Source of the DNA: Theristus sp. LFF4_11
Lineage: Eukaryota > Nematoda > Chromadorea > Monhysterida > Xyalidae
Assembly (NCBI GenBank): GCA_030248135.1
Contig: JASANC010001296.1
Coordinates: 1-64,000, forward strand
Length of the DNA stretch: 64,000 nucleotides
Direction: 5' to 3'
Both the position numbers and the translations under genes were made by a program. The notes beneath the pieces were generated by a model. That model had not been told where the DNA came from. It ran no database searches and saw only the letters and a program-made list of their open reading frames with translations. Positions 23,162 to 36,027 of the stretch are shown piece after piece; positions within the stretch are counted from its first letter, which is position 1; every line of letters begins with the position of its first letter.

Positions 23162-26100
23162 TCACTTCTCGATCGCCGCATACCCACGTCGTAGCGGCGT
23201 CTCCGCATTGATCGCGTGCTCGTAGCCGGGCGGCGTGTCCTCCGGCATCAGTCGTTTCGCAGTGCCGGCGAGCAACGGGTTCGACATGCCATTCTGCGTG
23301 CCGCCATCGCCATCGCCACCGCCACCGCCAGCAGCGGCTTGTTGTTGGCCGGCTTTGCTCTGTTTGACGCTGTTCAACGCAACCGCGGTGTCGCACGAGG
23401 TCGCCAGCGACGGGTCGCGCGGCAACGGGCGGCGGTCGTCGTCGGCGACGTCGACGACACAGTGGAGGACGTCGAAGCGTGGTGAGAGGATGCCCTTCGA
23501 CAGCAGATAGTCGGTCGTGAACGACACCGCAACGACCGTACAGAGGCTGCAGATCATGGAGATCGTCCGAAACGGAAAGTACTGAGTGTTCGTCGGGAGG
23601 TCGTACCACGGGTAGTGAACCAGCGCCGGCAGGAAGAGCAACGGCTCGCCGCCGGTCATGCGCATGACGAAACCGACGAAGTAGCCGGCCAGACTGCCGT
23701 ACGTGTTTGCGGAGCGTAGATACACGACGCACAACAGTTGCGGGAACAGGATGACGTAGACGAGGTCGGCGCACAGGTACCACAGACCGTAGATGCTCTT
23801 GATCACCAGCGCCATCACGGTCGCCAACACGCCGACCAGAATCACGCACAGACGCATCACCCAGAGGATCTCCTTCTCGCTGGCCTGAACGTGTGAAAAA
23901 ACGAAACTGTAGGTGCGTTTTGATGCAGACACGCTTTGACGGAACGCTTTTTTTTAAAAAAGGCAGCCGTTTTACAGCTTGCGTCATCAAACAGAGTGTT
24001 GGATTTTTACGCGTTGTATGCGTTCTTTGTGTTTATTCCTGGTTTTCCCAGTGCCTCACACTTACAATGCGTTGAATAAAATCAATCCATCAGTCAATCT
24101 ATTCCTGAATACAACTCCGTTTAATGCTGAATCATACACGTATATTCAAAAAACATGTGTTTTTTGAAACCAAAAACTCTCAGTTGAACACAGCCACGCA
24201 CATTCGGCCGGATGGTGAGCTTCCAGATGTTCCTCGCGAACATGCTCGCCGCCGAGAGGATGCTGCTGTCTGCGGACGACATGACTGCGGCCGAGACGGC
24301 GCCGAGCCCGACGAATGAGACCCAGGCGGGCGTCAACTGCTGCAGCACCAGCGGCAGCACCATGTTCGTCTGGTCGCCGACGATGTGCGGCACGCGGCTG
24401 CCGTTGTTGTACGGGTCGTAGCCGGTCATGTTCCACGCTGTACACACACGTACAGGTTTGGGTTTGTTGTCGGTGGCGAATTATTCACTGCCGGGTTTCA
24501 TTGGAAATCAACGGCGCAATAACAACAACAAAACAACTGCATAATCTTTCAAACGCCACTGGAGAGGAAAATTTATCTTAGCGAAAAAGCTCAACAGTTG
24601 AACTCGACAACATGGTGAGCTCAATGGAAAACTGTTAAACTTTTCGTTGATTTCGTTTTCTGAGTGGCCATCATCTGAAGTGGTTATCCAATCAGCACAT
24701 ACCGTATTACCCCCATTAACCCCCCCCCCCCACCATTAATCCCCCCCCCCAATAAACCCCCCCCCCCCCCCCCCCCCCGACCAGTTTCCAAATAATCCCC
24801 CCACAAATAATCCCCCATGGGGGATTATTGGAGACCTGTTTGAAACACATACCCAGCGAATTCAGTGGCTGGTTGCAGTGAAAATGATGAAATTGTGCTA
24901 CCAAAGGCCCCAAATGGGTGAGTTTATAGTAATTTCATTACAAAAGGCTGTTATAAAAGGAAATCTCTGTGAAAAGTAGAAGTTTCTGCGACTTTCTTGC
25001 TTGCCATGCAAGGTATTTTTACCATTTTTCAACAAACCCCCACCTCTAGAATTTTTTTGTAAATAAACCCCCCCCCCCCACCAATAATCTCCCCCCCCCA
25101 CCAATAAACCCCCACCCCTAAAAGTCGCTGACGTATTAATCCCCCATGGGGGTTTATTGGGGGTAATACGGTAGAACTTCAGGTGATAATTGAAGTGCGT
25201 CATCAATGGCGACGCCACCACCGACCGGTTGACTTTGCGATGGCGCCAATCAACACCGGCGGCACGGCCATCACGATGCAGCCGATCGCAGCGACGTACG
25301 AGAGCATCTTGGCGCGGATCGGGTCCTTCGACGACAGGACTCGTTGGAAGTAGACCTGTCAAAATGTGATACGGAATATGACATCAATCATCGTAATGTA
25401 TACGTGCCAGTGCAGCAACCACTAAACGTCGCCACAAATTGGTGGATAAGTTATAATCAAGAGCAGAATTCCAACTATTGTGGATTTATTCAAACGTGTC
25501 CAGACTAAAGTGACGTCATTTGCTTTAAAAACGCCCGTTTGTCAAAGTACAGGCCATAAAATGTCAGTTTAGTGTGACTGATTCGATATTCACCATTATG
25601 TACGGGAAAAATCGGCTAAACGGAAAGTCTGGTTTGCTGTGAACGGCAAGCGCATGTTTGGCGGCACATGACGTCATTTCAGTGGGACACGTTTAAAAAA
25701 ATAGGTCATAGTTACAAAATGGCGGACAAGTAAAATCAAGAGCAGAATGCCAACTGGTTGGTTGTCAGCGGTTTTGTGGCACACACACACGCCCACGCAC
25801 CTGCCACGGAATGCCGCCAAAGATCAGCAGCAGACCGGAGTCCATCCATTGACTCCAGACGTCGATGCCCTCCAGATGACCAACCCACTCGTCGGCGTTC
25901 ATCGTGATGTCGCCCGTCAGATTGTTCCACAGTGCGTATGGAATGCAGATCCACTGAAACAACGCAAACTGCAAATTATCCAACATCAGCACACTCAGAC
26001 GAAATGAACGTCAACAACGTTTGAACAAAGAAACCACGATTCTTTAACAGTACCGTCGCTCACAGTTATGATTATTCGAAATTGCATGTTCGACGATAAT

Positions 26101-29100
26101 CTTTGGAACAAAATTCGAAAACACAATCATTCTTTGCACTTTAAAAAAAAATAAAAAGCAGAAATTTTTTTTAACAATTCATCATTAAAATTGTTAATTT
26201 TAATTATTTAAATTAATCAGTTAATTTGTTAATCAGTTGACAAGATTAAATTTTAAAAAATGTCAATTTTTTTTAGAAAAACGCAAAACGAATTGCCTGT
26301 GGGTGGAATCGAACCACCGTCGCCACGGCCACAACGTGGAGTACTAACCACTATACTACACAGGCCGACAACGAAAAGTATAAAATGTGACTACGACACA
26401 ACGCATTGAATAATCGTGACACACGCTGTCTGTGTCTGTGTCTGTGTTATCTGCACAGCAGTTGTTTCCACCCCCTCCCTGGCCTAGTGCACTGGCTGGC
26501 GCGCTTCTCACACAAACACACAAAACGTGTGTGGTGCTGAACTGTGTTTCGAAAAAATGCGTCTTGCATCAGCCTGTGGATTTGAAACCATAGTTGTTCC
26601 AGAGCTGGGGGTTGGGGGGGGGGGGCGATATAGATAGCTGGAGCAAATTTTCCAGATATAGATAGGTGGAAAATTTGGGGGGGGGGCGCGGGGGGAACCA
26701 TGTGACTTTGTGGGGGGGGGTCAAAATTTTGAAATTAGATAGATAGTTAGCTATAGATCAAACGCTAAAAAGCTATAAAAACAGCTAAATATTGCTTAAA
26801 ATACGCAAAAAAATCAAGTATAAATGCAGATTTTACCTAAAATTAGCGAAATTTTTGAGAATTTCAAGCAAAAATGGTCGATTTTGATCAAAAATTAGCT
26901 CATTTACTGTCGTCGAAGACAAAAATTTTCAGATAGATAGCTGGCTGAGAATTTTTTTAGATAGATAATAGCTGAGCTAAAAAACTTTTCTGATAGAGAT
27001 AGATTCGAAAATTTTTTGGGGGGCGGTCCCCCAGGCCCCCCCTGGAACAACTATGTTTGAAACCCAATCTAAATTGCATTTTATTTATTAAATTTGCGTT
27101 GAGTGTTGAGACAACTGCAGAAAATAGTTTTTTTTTATTTCTTCGCTGGTATTTGCGGAAATTTTACCTTGGTTTGGTTTGACTTATTTTTCCGTAATTG
27201 CTGTGGTGTGGTGTGACAGTTTTGTTTCTGTTGTGTTCAGAATGCAGCTCACTTGTCCAGTCCCATCCATCCAGATCCAACCTAACTAAATGTTTTGACT
27301 TCCTTCCACCACTACAAGAGACAAGAAGTTTGCTTCAGCAATTTTGATTTAGTTTCTTCTGCACCCTAAAATTTAACTGAAAAAGTGCAGATCAATTGAA
27401 TTTGAATAAAAAAATAATTAGGGATTGGGAATTGGTGTTGATTATTTTGCAAAAAATACCGTATTACCTCTAATAAACCCCCATGGGGGTTTATTTCTTC
27501 AGCGACTTCTGGGGGTGGGGGTTTATTTTTTGGGGGGGGGCTTTATTTTTTTTGGGGGGGGGGGGGTTTATTTGGAAACCATTTTTAGGAGTGGGCAAAA
27601 TGGCAAAAATACCTTCCATGGCAGGAAGGAAGTCGCAGAAACTTCTACTCTACATAGAAATTTTCTTTTACAACAGCCTTTTGTAATGAAATTACCATTA
27701 ACTCATCCATTTGGGGCCTTTGGTAGCACAATTTCATCATTTTCACTGCAACCAGCCACTGAATTCGCTGGGTATGTGTTTCAAACAGGTTTCAATAATC
27801 CCCCATGGGGGATTATTTTTGGGGGGGGGATTATTTGGAAACTTGTCGAGGGGGTGGGGGTTTATTTTTTGGGGGGGTTTAATTTTGGGGGCGGGTTTAA
27901 TAGAGGTAATACGGTAACTGCTGGAATTAAAAACCGTTTGAATTTAACCCAATAAAAGACTGATTTTGCACTTTTTCATTCCACTTTCCCTATTATCTCA
28001 AACTCGAGCGCCTGATTGTGGCGATTGAAAGCAACAATTTTAGGCATGGCAAGGCAACTGCGCCGTCAAGCAACGAAGGTAGAACGGAACGACGACGTTA
28101 TAAATCAAAATTTGTTTGCAAAATAGCAAACGATAATGGTCAAGTGACGTCACCACTCGCTGGCTGTTTTTCCACTTCGTTGAAGTGGCACAGCAACTGT
28201 GAGTGAAATCTATTTTCAATTTTGAAATCTATTTTCAATTTCCGAGCAAGTAAAAGTTTAAAAAGAAAACACGGCCGATATTGCCAACTGAAAATTACGA
28301 TGCCGTGAAGTCCAATATCGCGGTACAAAACCAAAACTGATATTTTTAATGCTGGTTTTTAAGAGATACACGTTCCTGAAAAGAATAATTTTGTCAGAAA
28401 AAACAAAAAGCTTCCTCTGGTTTTCAATTCCGCATAAAAAGCACACGCTAACCAGTCCAACGAATATGCAGATCAGTTGGACGACGTCGGTGTACGCAAC
28501 CGCATAGAGGCCTCCGAAGAATGTGTAGAACACGGCGATGCAGGCGCTGATGATCACGGAGGCGTCGTTCGGGATCTGCAAGATCACCGCGAGAGTGGCG
28601 CCTGTGCAAAAGGTAAACGATTGTAGGATTAAGTTTTAGTCGTAGTTAAAACAAACAGAGGTAAAAGCAAAAAAAAACTACTGGGCACAGGAAAAATGGT
28701 ACATCTGCCGACTATTATCGTATTTCGTCCTGGGGGTGATTTTCTTCCATCAATGTCGTCAGAAGGAAAGTTATTGCGAAGCGAAAAAATGAGGAAAACC
28801 CACAACAAAGTGTATTTTTCCCGACAATCAGAAATGACCTCCGCAGTGAAATCGTGTTTAGACCGATTACAACAGATATACATGTATGTATGCAGATTTT
28901 GGGCTCGTTTGGATATGTATGCAGATTTTGGGCTCGTTTGGATTATTCACTACAACGGTACCAAACGCCAAACTGGAGCAACTCCGAGTTTCGGTGGCAG
29001 AGGGCACGGAACTTCTTGGTGACAAGAAACACTGACCAAGTGCGGACAGGATGGCCGCAGACCAGAAGACCTCGCCGCATAACGCCGGAATGAACATGAT

Positions 29101-29696
29101 GCCGCCGACGCGTTCGCCGTATTTGTCCTGGAACGGATCGAGCATCGTCACGTAGCCCTGCTGGCGCATCTTCTCGGCGAACAGGATCCCGCCGAGCACC
29201 AGACTCAGCGAGTAGCCGAACGGCGCCTGCAGTTTCGTCGTGGCGATTTCCATTAATTAAGTCTGGTTGATGTTTCACTGAACAATACCTATGATAAAAT
29301 GGGGCAAAACAAACCTGACACCAGATCAAGCCGTTCGTGTACAACATCTCGGCGGTGCCGTTAATGTAGCCGCCGCCAACCCAGGTGGCTGAAATTCAAA
29401 TTAACTGGTAATGACATATGAACTGCTGTTCTCATGAAGACCTTTCGTGTGTAATCGCGATTGGCACCAACCATCAAACTGACGCGCATGAATCGAAAAA
29501 CGAGTTTTTTTCTCATTCCATCACCAAACTGACCAGTCATTGTGAAGATGCCAACGAAGACGCCGATGTTGCGACCAGCGAGCATCACATCCTCCGTGTC
29601 GTCGCCGGTGCTTTTGCGTGCCGCCCACATGCCGACAAACAGAATCAACAGATAAAAAATGATGATCGCGATCAAACCGCTGACGTCGATCACCAT
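23162..29696 (-). CDS. SLC5A7: High-affinity choline transporter (SLC5A7/CHT1), 8 exons
   Basis: Sodium- and chloride-dependent choline uptake into cholinergic nerve terminals; rate-limiting for acetylcholine synthesis. Exons in coding order: 29696-29534, 29388-29315, 29226-29037, 28601-28453, 25953-25801, 25355-25226, 24437-24202, 23884-23162; 605 aa. The family core is clear: start with [16 protein letters not shown], then [88 protein letters not shown] and [13 protein letters not shown]. These cover the expected 13 membrane segments. The C-terminal tail is cytosolic, with a Gly/Asp-rich low-complexity stretch unlike the vertebrate tail. Human CHT1 is 580 aa. Intron 4 is 2.5 kb and holds a tRNA-His gene and three repeats; intron 6 holds another MITE. 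Confidence 0.95.
24700..25173. mobile_element. C/G-tract MITE, copy 1 (SLC5A7 intron 6)
   Basis: Inverted ends TACCGTATTACCCCC and GGGGGTAATACGGTA; all three copies in the window have TA at both boundaries, compatible with a TA target. Inside are long C runs interrupted by CCCCCATGGGGG palindromes, and a conserved centre around ACCCAGCGAATTCAGTGGCT. About 474 bp; no transposase. Confidence 0.85.
25488..25703. mobile_element. MITE with AAACGTGTCC ends, copy 1 (SLC5A7 intron 5)
   Basis: About 216 bp, highly similar to 44832-45051. The arms are inverted (left AAACGTGTCC...TGACGTCATTTGC, right its imperfect complement GGGACACGTTT), about 35-40 bp each. The flanks carry an imperfect direct repeat of about 30 bp containing AATCAAGAGCAGAAT on both sides (about 25454-25475 and 25733-25750). 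Confidence 0.8.
26294..26365 (-). tRNA. tRNA-His-GTG: tRNA-His (GTG)
   Basis: A full 72-nt cloverleaf on the minus strand. Acceptor GCCTGTG pairs with CACAGGC, discriminator A; D arm with A box TAGTGGTTAG; anticodon arm CCACG-TTGTGGC-CGTGG gives anticodon GTG (His); T arm GGTGG-TTCGATT-CCACC pairs perfectly. It lies inside intron 4 of the choline transporter, on the same strand. It should be transcribed by Pol III from its internal promoter, independently of the host gene. Confidence 0.96.
26589..27055. mobile_element. hAT-type MITE with CATAGTTGTTCCAG ends
   Basis: The 467-bp element has perfect 14-bp inverted ends CATAGTTGTTCCAG and a perfect 8-bp duplication TTTGAAAC (26581-26588 and 27056-27063), the hAT hallmark. 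The interior has G runs and GATAGATAG-rich simple sequence and no transposase. It sits in SLC5A7 intron 4. Confidence 0.88.
27457..27916. mobile_element. C/G-tract MITE, copy 2 (SLC5A7 intron 4)
   Basis: Inverted orientation relative to 24700-25173 and 35568-36027. The same ends (TACCGTATTACC, GGTAATACGGTA), the same CCATGGGG palindromes and the same conserved centre are present. About 460 bp. Confidence 0.85.
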
Positions 29697-32600
29697 GATT
29701 ATTGTTGGTCAGTGATTATTTACGTTCAGAATTGTTTGCAATTGTTCGCTGTTATTGAAATTGAATTCTTGATGCAATAGACAACCAATACCGGGTTCAA
29801 GTGTTTTTGTTTTACTGACTTCATGAATGATTTTTCCAATAAACTATATCAACAGTTTCAATAAAGTCATGTGTTGCTGCTACAGATGACGGGCCTGGAA
29901 ATAGTTGAATAAATTTTAACCAATATTGCGATAAGCGGTAACCCCATTTTAGCAACTATGCAGTTTTGTATTTCAATGCGATTGCCCACGGAGCTCTGAA
30001 CCTGATACGAACTAATCCGGTGCCATGATCCAACACCATGCTACCCATGTTGAGAGCGTTCATGGAATCTGGTCGAAATTTTTTTCTTAGTTATATTTTA
30101 GTTAGTTAACATCAATGTTATATTGACTAACTAAGTCTACTGGAAAGCGCCAGCGCCACGGAAAACTGTGCAGTTTTTTACCTGAGCAAACATCAGGCAT
30201 TTTATGTACACACGTCTGCTTGCGCACCTGCTTTTACAGCTTTGATTGCAGCCACTAATCGAAATCTGGCGACCATTCTTTGGAATAGATCACAGTTTGC
30301 TCATAATCAATCAAAAAACGTCCCAGAGAAGTGAAAAGAGACACGCTGAAGAAAAGCGCGGCGAATTAGACACGGCTCGTAACGAGCTATCATTGTTTTC
30401 GGTGTGTACGCCGGTCTTTCGCCGTAATGAGTGCCGCAGGGACACGTTCAGCGAGCATAAAAGCTGAGATGGAGTGTACAAGCGCACGGTCGACCATGGC
30501 AGCGGACGTGCTGCGGCAGAAACGTCCAGCCAGCCAACGAAAACGCAACAATAATAACAACAAGAGACTATGATTTTATATTCAATAGATAAAAAAGATT
30601 GCACTATAAAAATACACTACACACAAGAACAGCTATCTTCGTCGTGCGCAGATTGTGTGCGCTATAAAGCATTCAAGAAAGTCGCTGTCGTTGAAAGAAG
30701 TGCAAAGCATCGTGCTCTATTCTTAGAGGAAATGCAACGCATGCGGTTTGTGCGGTGCCTCGTGCGTCCAGTGTGTGCTTGTCATTAGCAGTGCCATAGT
30801 AAGCGGCCGCGCGGCGGTTGCTTGTGTGATACAACAAGCTCTTTCATGTTCCACACGGCTAATGCAGCGCGATATCTTCTTTGTGTGGCATTACGCAATC
30901 GCAGCGGCCCGGCCAGTGACGCCGCGCGCAGTTGACTCAATCGTTGGCGCCCCAACCGACAGGGACGTCAGACGCTGGACAGAATGATTATTGAGCAGCA
31001 CTCCGGATAACTTGATTTCGCTCAATTGTGAAAACCAGCCAGAAGCACCAACCTGGTGTTTTGTTAAACGACAAAAACATTTGAGAATATGCAACAACCG
31101 CAGCCCGCTTGATTTATGCTCTCAATGGAAACTGACTGGCTAGACAGTAGACACGTGCCGAAAGCTGGAAACACGCATTTGGCGCAGTCACATAAAAGCG
31201 ACATACCGCATACACGACAGAAGTATACAAGCTACATGTACCGTTAGTTGAGAAAACGTAATATCTATATTGAATATGAATTTTATTTGTCCAACCGAAT
31301 CAAAACTACCAGGCCTAAGAAAGCAGAAACCGCATATATTATCCCACCGCATGTATCTGTGTATCCCATCAATCTCAAACTGTGTTACCACATAATAAAA
31401 CATGATTCCACGCACATAACTGCTGGATGTGATGTTGCTTGATTTCAAGTAATGCTCTGTTTTTTGCTCAAATAAAAAAAACGACTGAACAAAAGCCACC
31501 GGTTGGATTGGAAGAAACCGCGCGAACCAGAGACGGAATGATTTCACGGTTGAACGGTAAACTGCATTGCAAGACTGAAAGTGACATGATGTGCCTGTGT
31601 TGTTCCTCTGGTTAAAACTTTTACGTCGCGGCAGTAACGATCATGCGCATGTCACTGTTGGATTAGTGCTCTGCGCGTCGCGTTAAAAACCTGAAAAACG
31701 GGTTTGAAAATCAGTCAACCCTAAAGCGAAATTCGTGTGTGGCCAAATAGGCGAATATAAAAAGCATCAAATGCTCTCGCACGGCCGTCTCAAGCATCAG
31801 ATGAGCCATTCTGAGCCTCAAAGGCAGATGTAACTGTGCAAATTGACGCAATATAATTTCAGATGAACGCAAATCTCAGCGTGTTTTCGGAAAGCAAGTG
31901 TACATCGGAAAATTCGGTGGTCCATGTGTAAGACGTTTTGCGGGCGTGCACACGCTAAACTTATTGCTGTGTGCTTCGCGTTCACGCACGTCTGCTAATC
32001 ACGCATACGCCAAGCAAACCAGCAACAGACTAAACACTTGAGTGAGTGTCTCTGTGTGTTCCGTTTTATATGGCGCAAGTGTACACTCGAGGCAATGCCG
32101 TTAGTGTCGGATTGTCCAACGTCTTGCTCACTTTTAGAAGCCAAGAATAATAAAGCACAAAAAGGTGGTTTGCTGCCATATCAACTTTGAAAGTAATGAA
32201 AAGCATTCAACGATTTTTAAAACTTGTCAATAAAAAATGTGTAGTCTCCACGCATGTACGTACATACATACAGAAGCTGAGTATACAATAAATAATGGCC
32301 ATTTGGTTTTATCTTCAAACCAGCAGTCATCGGGAACGAAGACCAGGACCAGGGGGCACGTGTGAGCAGTTTGGCATGGCTCTGCTTTTACAGGGACAGC
32401 TGTAGCATTTGCAGTGTAGCTCAATCGAGCCCTGCAGCCTGGAAAACTGCCGATAAAACATCGTTATTTGCTTTATCCTTCGACAGCGCAAACTTTGCAT
32501 ATAACATGATTTCAAATGCACGCTTCACGTGCTAGCTAGCCGATTTTCAATGTGCATGGGCTAAAAACTGACTTTTCTCTTTTACAACCAACGGTTGGCT

Positions 32601-35567
32601 TTTTTTTGTGTTTTTGCTCGCGCAAAAACATAAAAAGTTACGTGTGAATCAGAAAAAAAGTACAGTTGCCTTGTGGTGGGTGCCGGTTTATCAGAAGTAA
32701 TGTATGAATGGGGGACAAACATGGTCAGAGTGAAGCCAGAAACTGTTTCCATTTTATGAAATTTGATATATCTTGAGTGGCTGGTATGTAGGAAGGATGA
32801 ATTGGTTGGGCGACGGTTGGGCATGGTTCGGAACTGGAGCTGGGTGGAAACGTATATTATTATTTTTCGTCCGAAGGAGGCGGAGTAATGTGGAAAAGCC
32901 GCACAGCTGAAAAGTTGAACGCGACACGTTCGATAAGAAAGATAATACCTACACATTTCAAAGTAATGACTTTTATGTCCTGACATTTCGAAGTACCTGT
33001 TGTGGCCAGCATATTACGTTCAATGCGGAGGATTAACGCAGAAATTAACATTTTTTACTCGAAAAATCAGCTTACAAGAGACTACTGGCAGCTAACGCGC
33101 CTCTGACCTCAGACCGAATGTCATGCAATGGAATGGACGTCACATGCAGACCAACTGAACTTTTATGATCGTGTCTTTATTAGCTGCTGCTGCGTGTTAG
33201 CTGAGCAGCAAGCGAACGCGCGTGTGCACCGACACAACTGACTTCAAACGTCACATACCGCGTGTCCAGTGGGCAGTTTTACTTTCATGAGTTTACTGTT
33301 CTTGCAGTAATATCGGAGTTCGCGAAATAAAATGAAATGAAATGAATTGAAATGAGGTTCCTGAAAAAATGCACACACACAGACGCAATATCAATTTTGT
33401 TTTTCAAGAGAGTGCCATGATGCTGCTGAATGATTGTATCAAACCATAAAAATTTACGTTTGATCAATCCTTCGAACAACTTCGTTTGGATATAAAAGCG
33501 ACACATTCCAATTTTTTCGCTTGCGGAGCCCGGGTTCAGCAAAAGGCCACAAAAGAAAACTGATGAGCCAGCCACAAAACACTGTCACACGAATGACCAG
33601 GTACAGTATGTTTGTTTAAACATGTCATTTTTTCTACGAATATAAAGCTCGCGAAAGAAGAAAGAAAGCATATTTAGCCTCAAATGTGATGTTTGATTTT
33701 AACCAAACTTGATACATTCATTCTTCTGCTCTGTTCTTGCGTTCAAAGTTCGAACGCTTTGTATTCTGCTAATAAAGGTGATAGGTTTAAACAAACATAC
33801 GCTATAACGATAATAATCGAAACTGACAAACAATTAACAAAACACAACAATGAGCAATGCAGAAAGTGGTGATCATTTCTAAATTGATTGTAATGGTTTG
33901 CAGAGAGAAAATGCTTTTTTGGAAAGTGATCAGAAAAAGAAAAACCGGTAAATTGATCCTGAAGCCAGTGCTGCTATTATTGGAGGACGGAGAACGATTT
34001 TTTTCAGCTGAGTTTTTCGTTGTTAAAAAAAGAAGCTGAATAATCAGCATTTTTTCGTTGAAAACTCGCACACATTAGCGTCACCGATAGACAGAGTGCG
34101 AATCGAATGACGACCGAAAGCGGACGAACAGAAAAAAAACGGAATTGGTCGACATATAATGTGAGTTTTCGCCGAAAATTGTGTCGACTACTTATACTTT
34201 CATTGGAAAATTTCATTTCTCGACTCTCTGGAAAAACTTCAATATACAAGTGCATGTACTTCGGACGAGCAAGTCAGCCACGATTTCCAAGAGTCCGGTA
34301 CCGAAGTCGAAAAAAGTGAGTTTTCAAAGTGGCGAAAACTTGAACAGAATAGCGAAATACGAACAGTCGATTACCAAAACTGGTAACCCAGTATATGGTA
34401 TCTACCGTATTCGGTCTCGACACGGTCTCCTGCATGCATGAGCTTGGTCGTCAAGAAAAAGCATCCTTTCCGTTTTCATCATTCTTTCAGTTCTTCGAAT
34501 ACTCACGTGATTTTTGATCTTTGGTCAGTGAATCGAAAGTAATCTTGTCTTGCCCAGACCCAATACCATAGACCCTTGACCGCCGCGCAGTTTTGCCATT
34601 CAACAAATGCCCTCGAGTACAAGAACTGCGGAGAAAAACGCGTCCCGGAATGGTATAAACGCAATTTGTGCGTGGTCTGTACCGATAACAACCTGCTGCA
34701 ATACTACTGGCGCCATTAGAGCGACAAGGAAACTCCCACAAAAGTTCGTTTCTTCCCCAAAATCCTCATTGCGTTTGAAAATCGATTTTACTGAAGTTGC
34801 TCAGGAAGAAACCGAAGAGGCAAAGTGAACCGAAAACTCAAAATAAAGCACAGTGGTTTCACAAACCCACAACAGATTTTTTTATGGTCCCAAGAGTAAA
34901 AATACGATAAAATGTGTGTTATCCACGCTGTCAAGGGAGCAGTCATGTGGGTAACATGATTTCTGATTTTATCACCCTCTCCAACGACAAAACCGCAATA
35001 TAGCGTACTTTGAACGAGTGCGTAAATTTGCGGAGTCACGGTCAAATATAAAAAAGGAACTTTATAAAATAAATATAATATAAATATAATCAAATATAAA
35101 AAAGGAACCATGCAACGAGCGTCATAAACGTTTAATCAAGCGCAGCGTCAAAAAAAAATTGGATCAGCATAAATTAGCACACGACACACACACACGCGCA
35201 CATCAAGTCGTCTGTGGAGAAGCCAAGAGCCACCACCCACGTTGCGTGCGGTCACAGCTGAGAACGTTTGCAAGTCAGTCAAGGTTGGACATACTGATCG
35301 AAAACTTCACAAAATTAGGTAATCACTTTGCCTACTTGGATCAGACAAAGTGGAATTACACACAACCAGGTGTTAGGTTGCCATTGAAATGCAGCTGCTT
35401 ATCAAAATTTTAAATTTCTAGCAAGAAACCAAGGAAATCCGATCAAAATCAAAGTACTTGAAACAGAAAAAAGTCTAGTGGGAAAAGGATTGTCAATGAC
35501 CAGGGAAATTGGATGAATCGACGCTTTGACTGACGTCAGAACAAAAGTTTTTTTTTGTGATTTGACA
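29697..35567. other. Gene-poor region upstream of SLC5A7
   Basis: Includes the 5' flank of the choline transporter. A 15-bp imperfect hairpin (TTAGTTAGTTAACAT with its complement) lies at about 30098-30134, and a dispersed repeat at 33696-33805. Scattered frames are short and not recognisable. Confidence 0.45.
33696..33805. repeat. Dispersed repeat, copy 2
   Basis: Imperfect match to 22875-22980 in the same orientation; ends undefined. Confidence 0.55.
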
Positions 35568-36027
35568 TACCGTATTACCCCTATTAAACCCCCACATTAA
35601 CCCCCCCCACCAACGAACCCCCACCCCCATGACAAGTGTCCGAATAATCCCCCCCAAATAATCCCTCATGGGGGTTAATTGGAAACCTGTTTGAAACACA
35701 TACCCAGCGAATTCAGTGGCTGAATGCAGTGACATTGGTGAAATTGTGCTACCAAAGGCCCCAAAGGGATGAGTTAATGGTAATTTCACTACAAAAGGCT
35801 GTTACAAAAGGAAATCTCTGTGAAAAGTAGAAGTTTCTGCGACTTTCTTGCCTGCCATGCAAGGTATTTTTGCCATTTTTCAACAAACCCCACCCCTAGA
35901 ATTTGTTTGTAAGTAAACCCCTCCCCCCACCACCAATAATCCCCCCCCCCTCCACCAATAAACCTCCACCCCTAAAAGTCGCTGACGTATTAATCCCCCA
36001 TGGGGGTTTATTGGAGGTAATACGGTA
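35568..36027. mobile_element. C/G-tract MITE, copy 3
   Basis: Same orientation as 24700-25173; TACCGTATTACC and GGTAATACGGTA ends with TA at both boundaries. The interior matches copy 1 along most of its length. About 460 bp. Confidence 0.85.
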
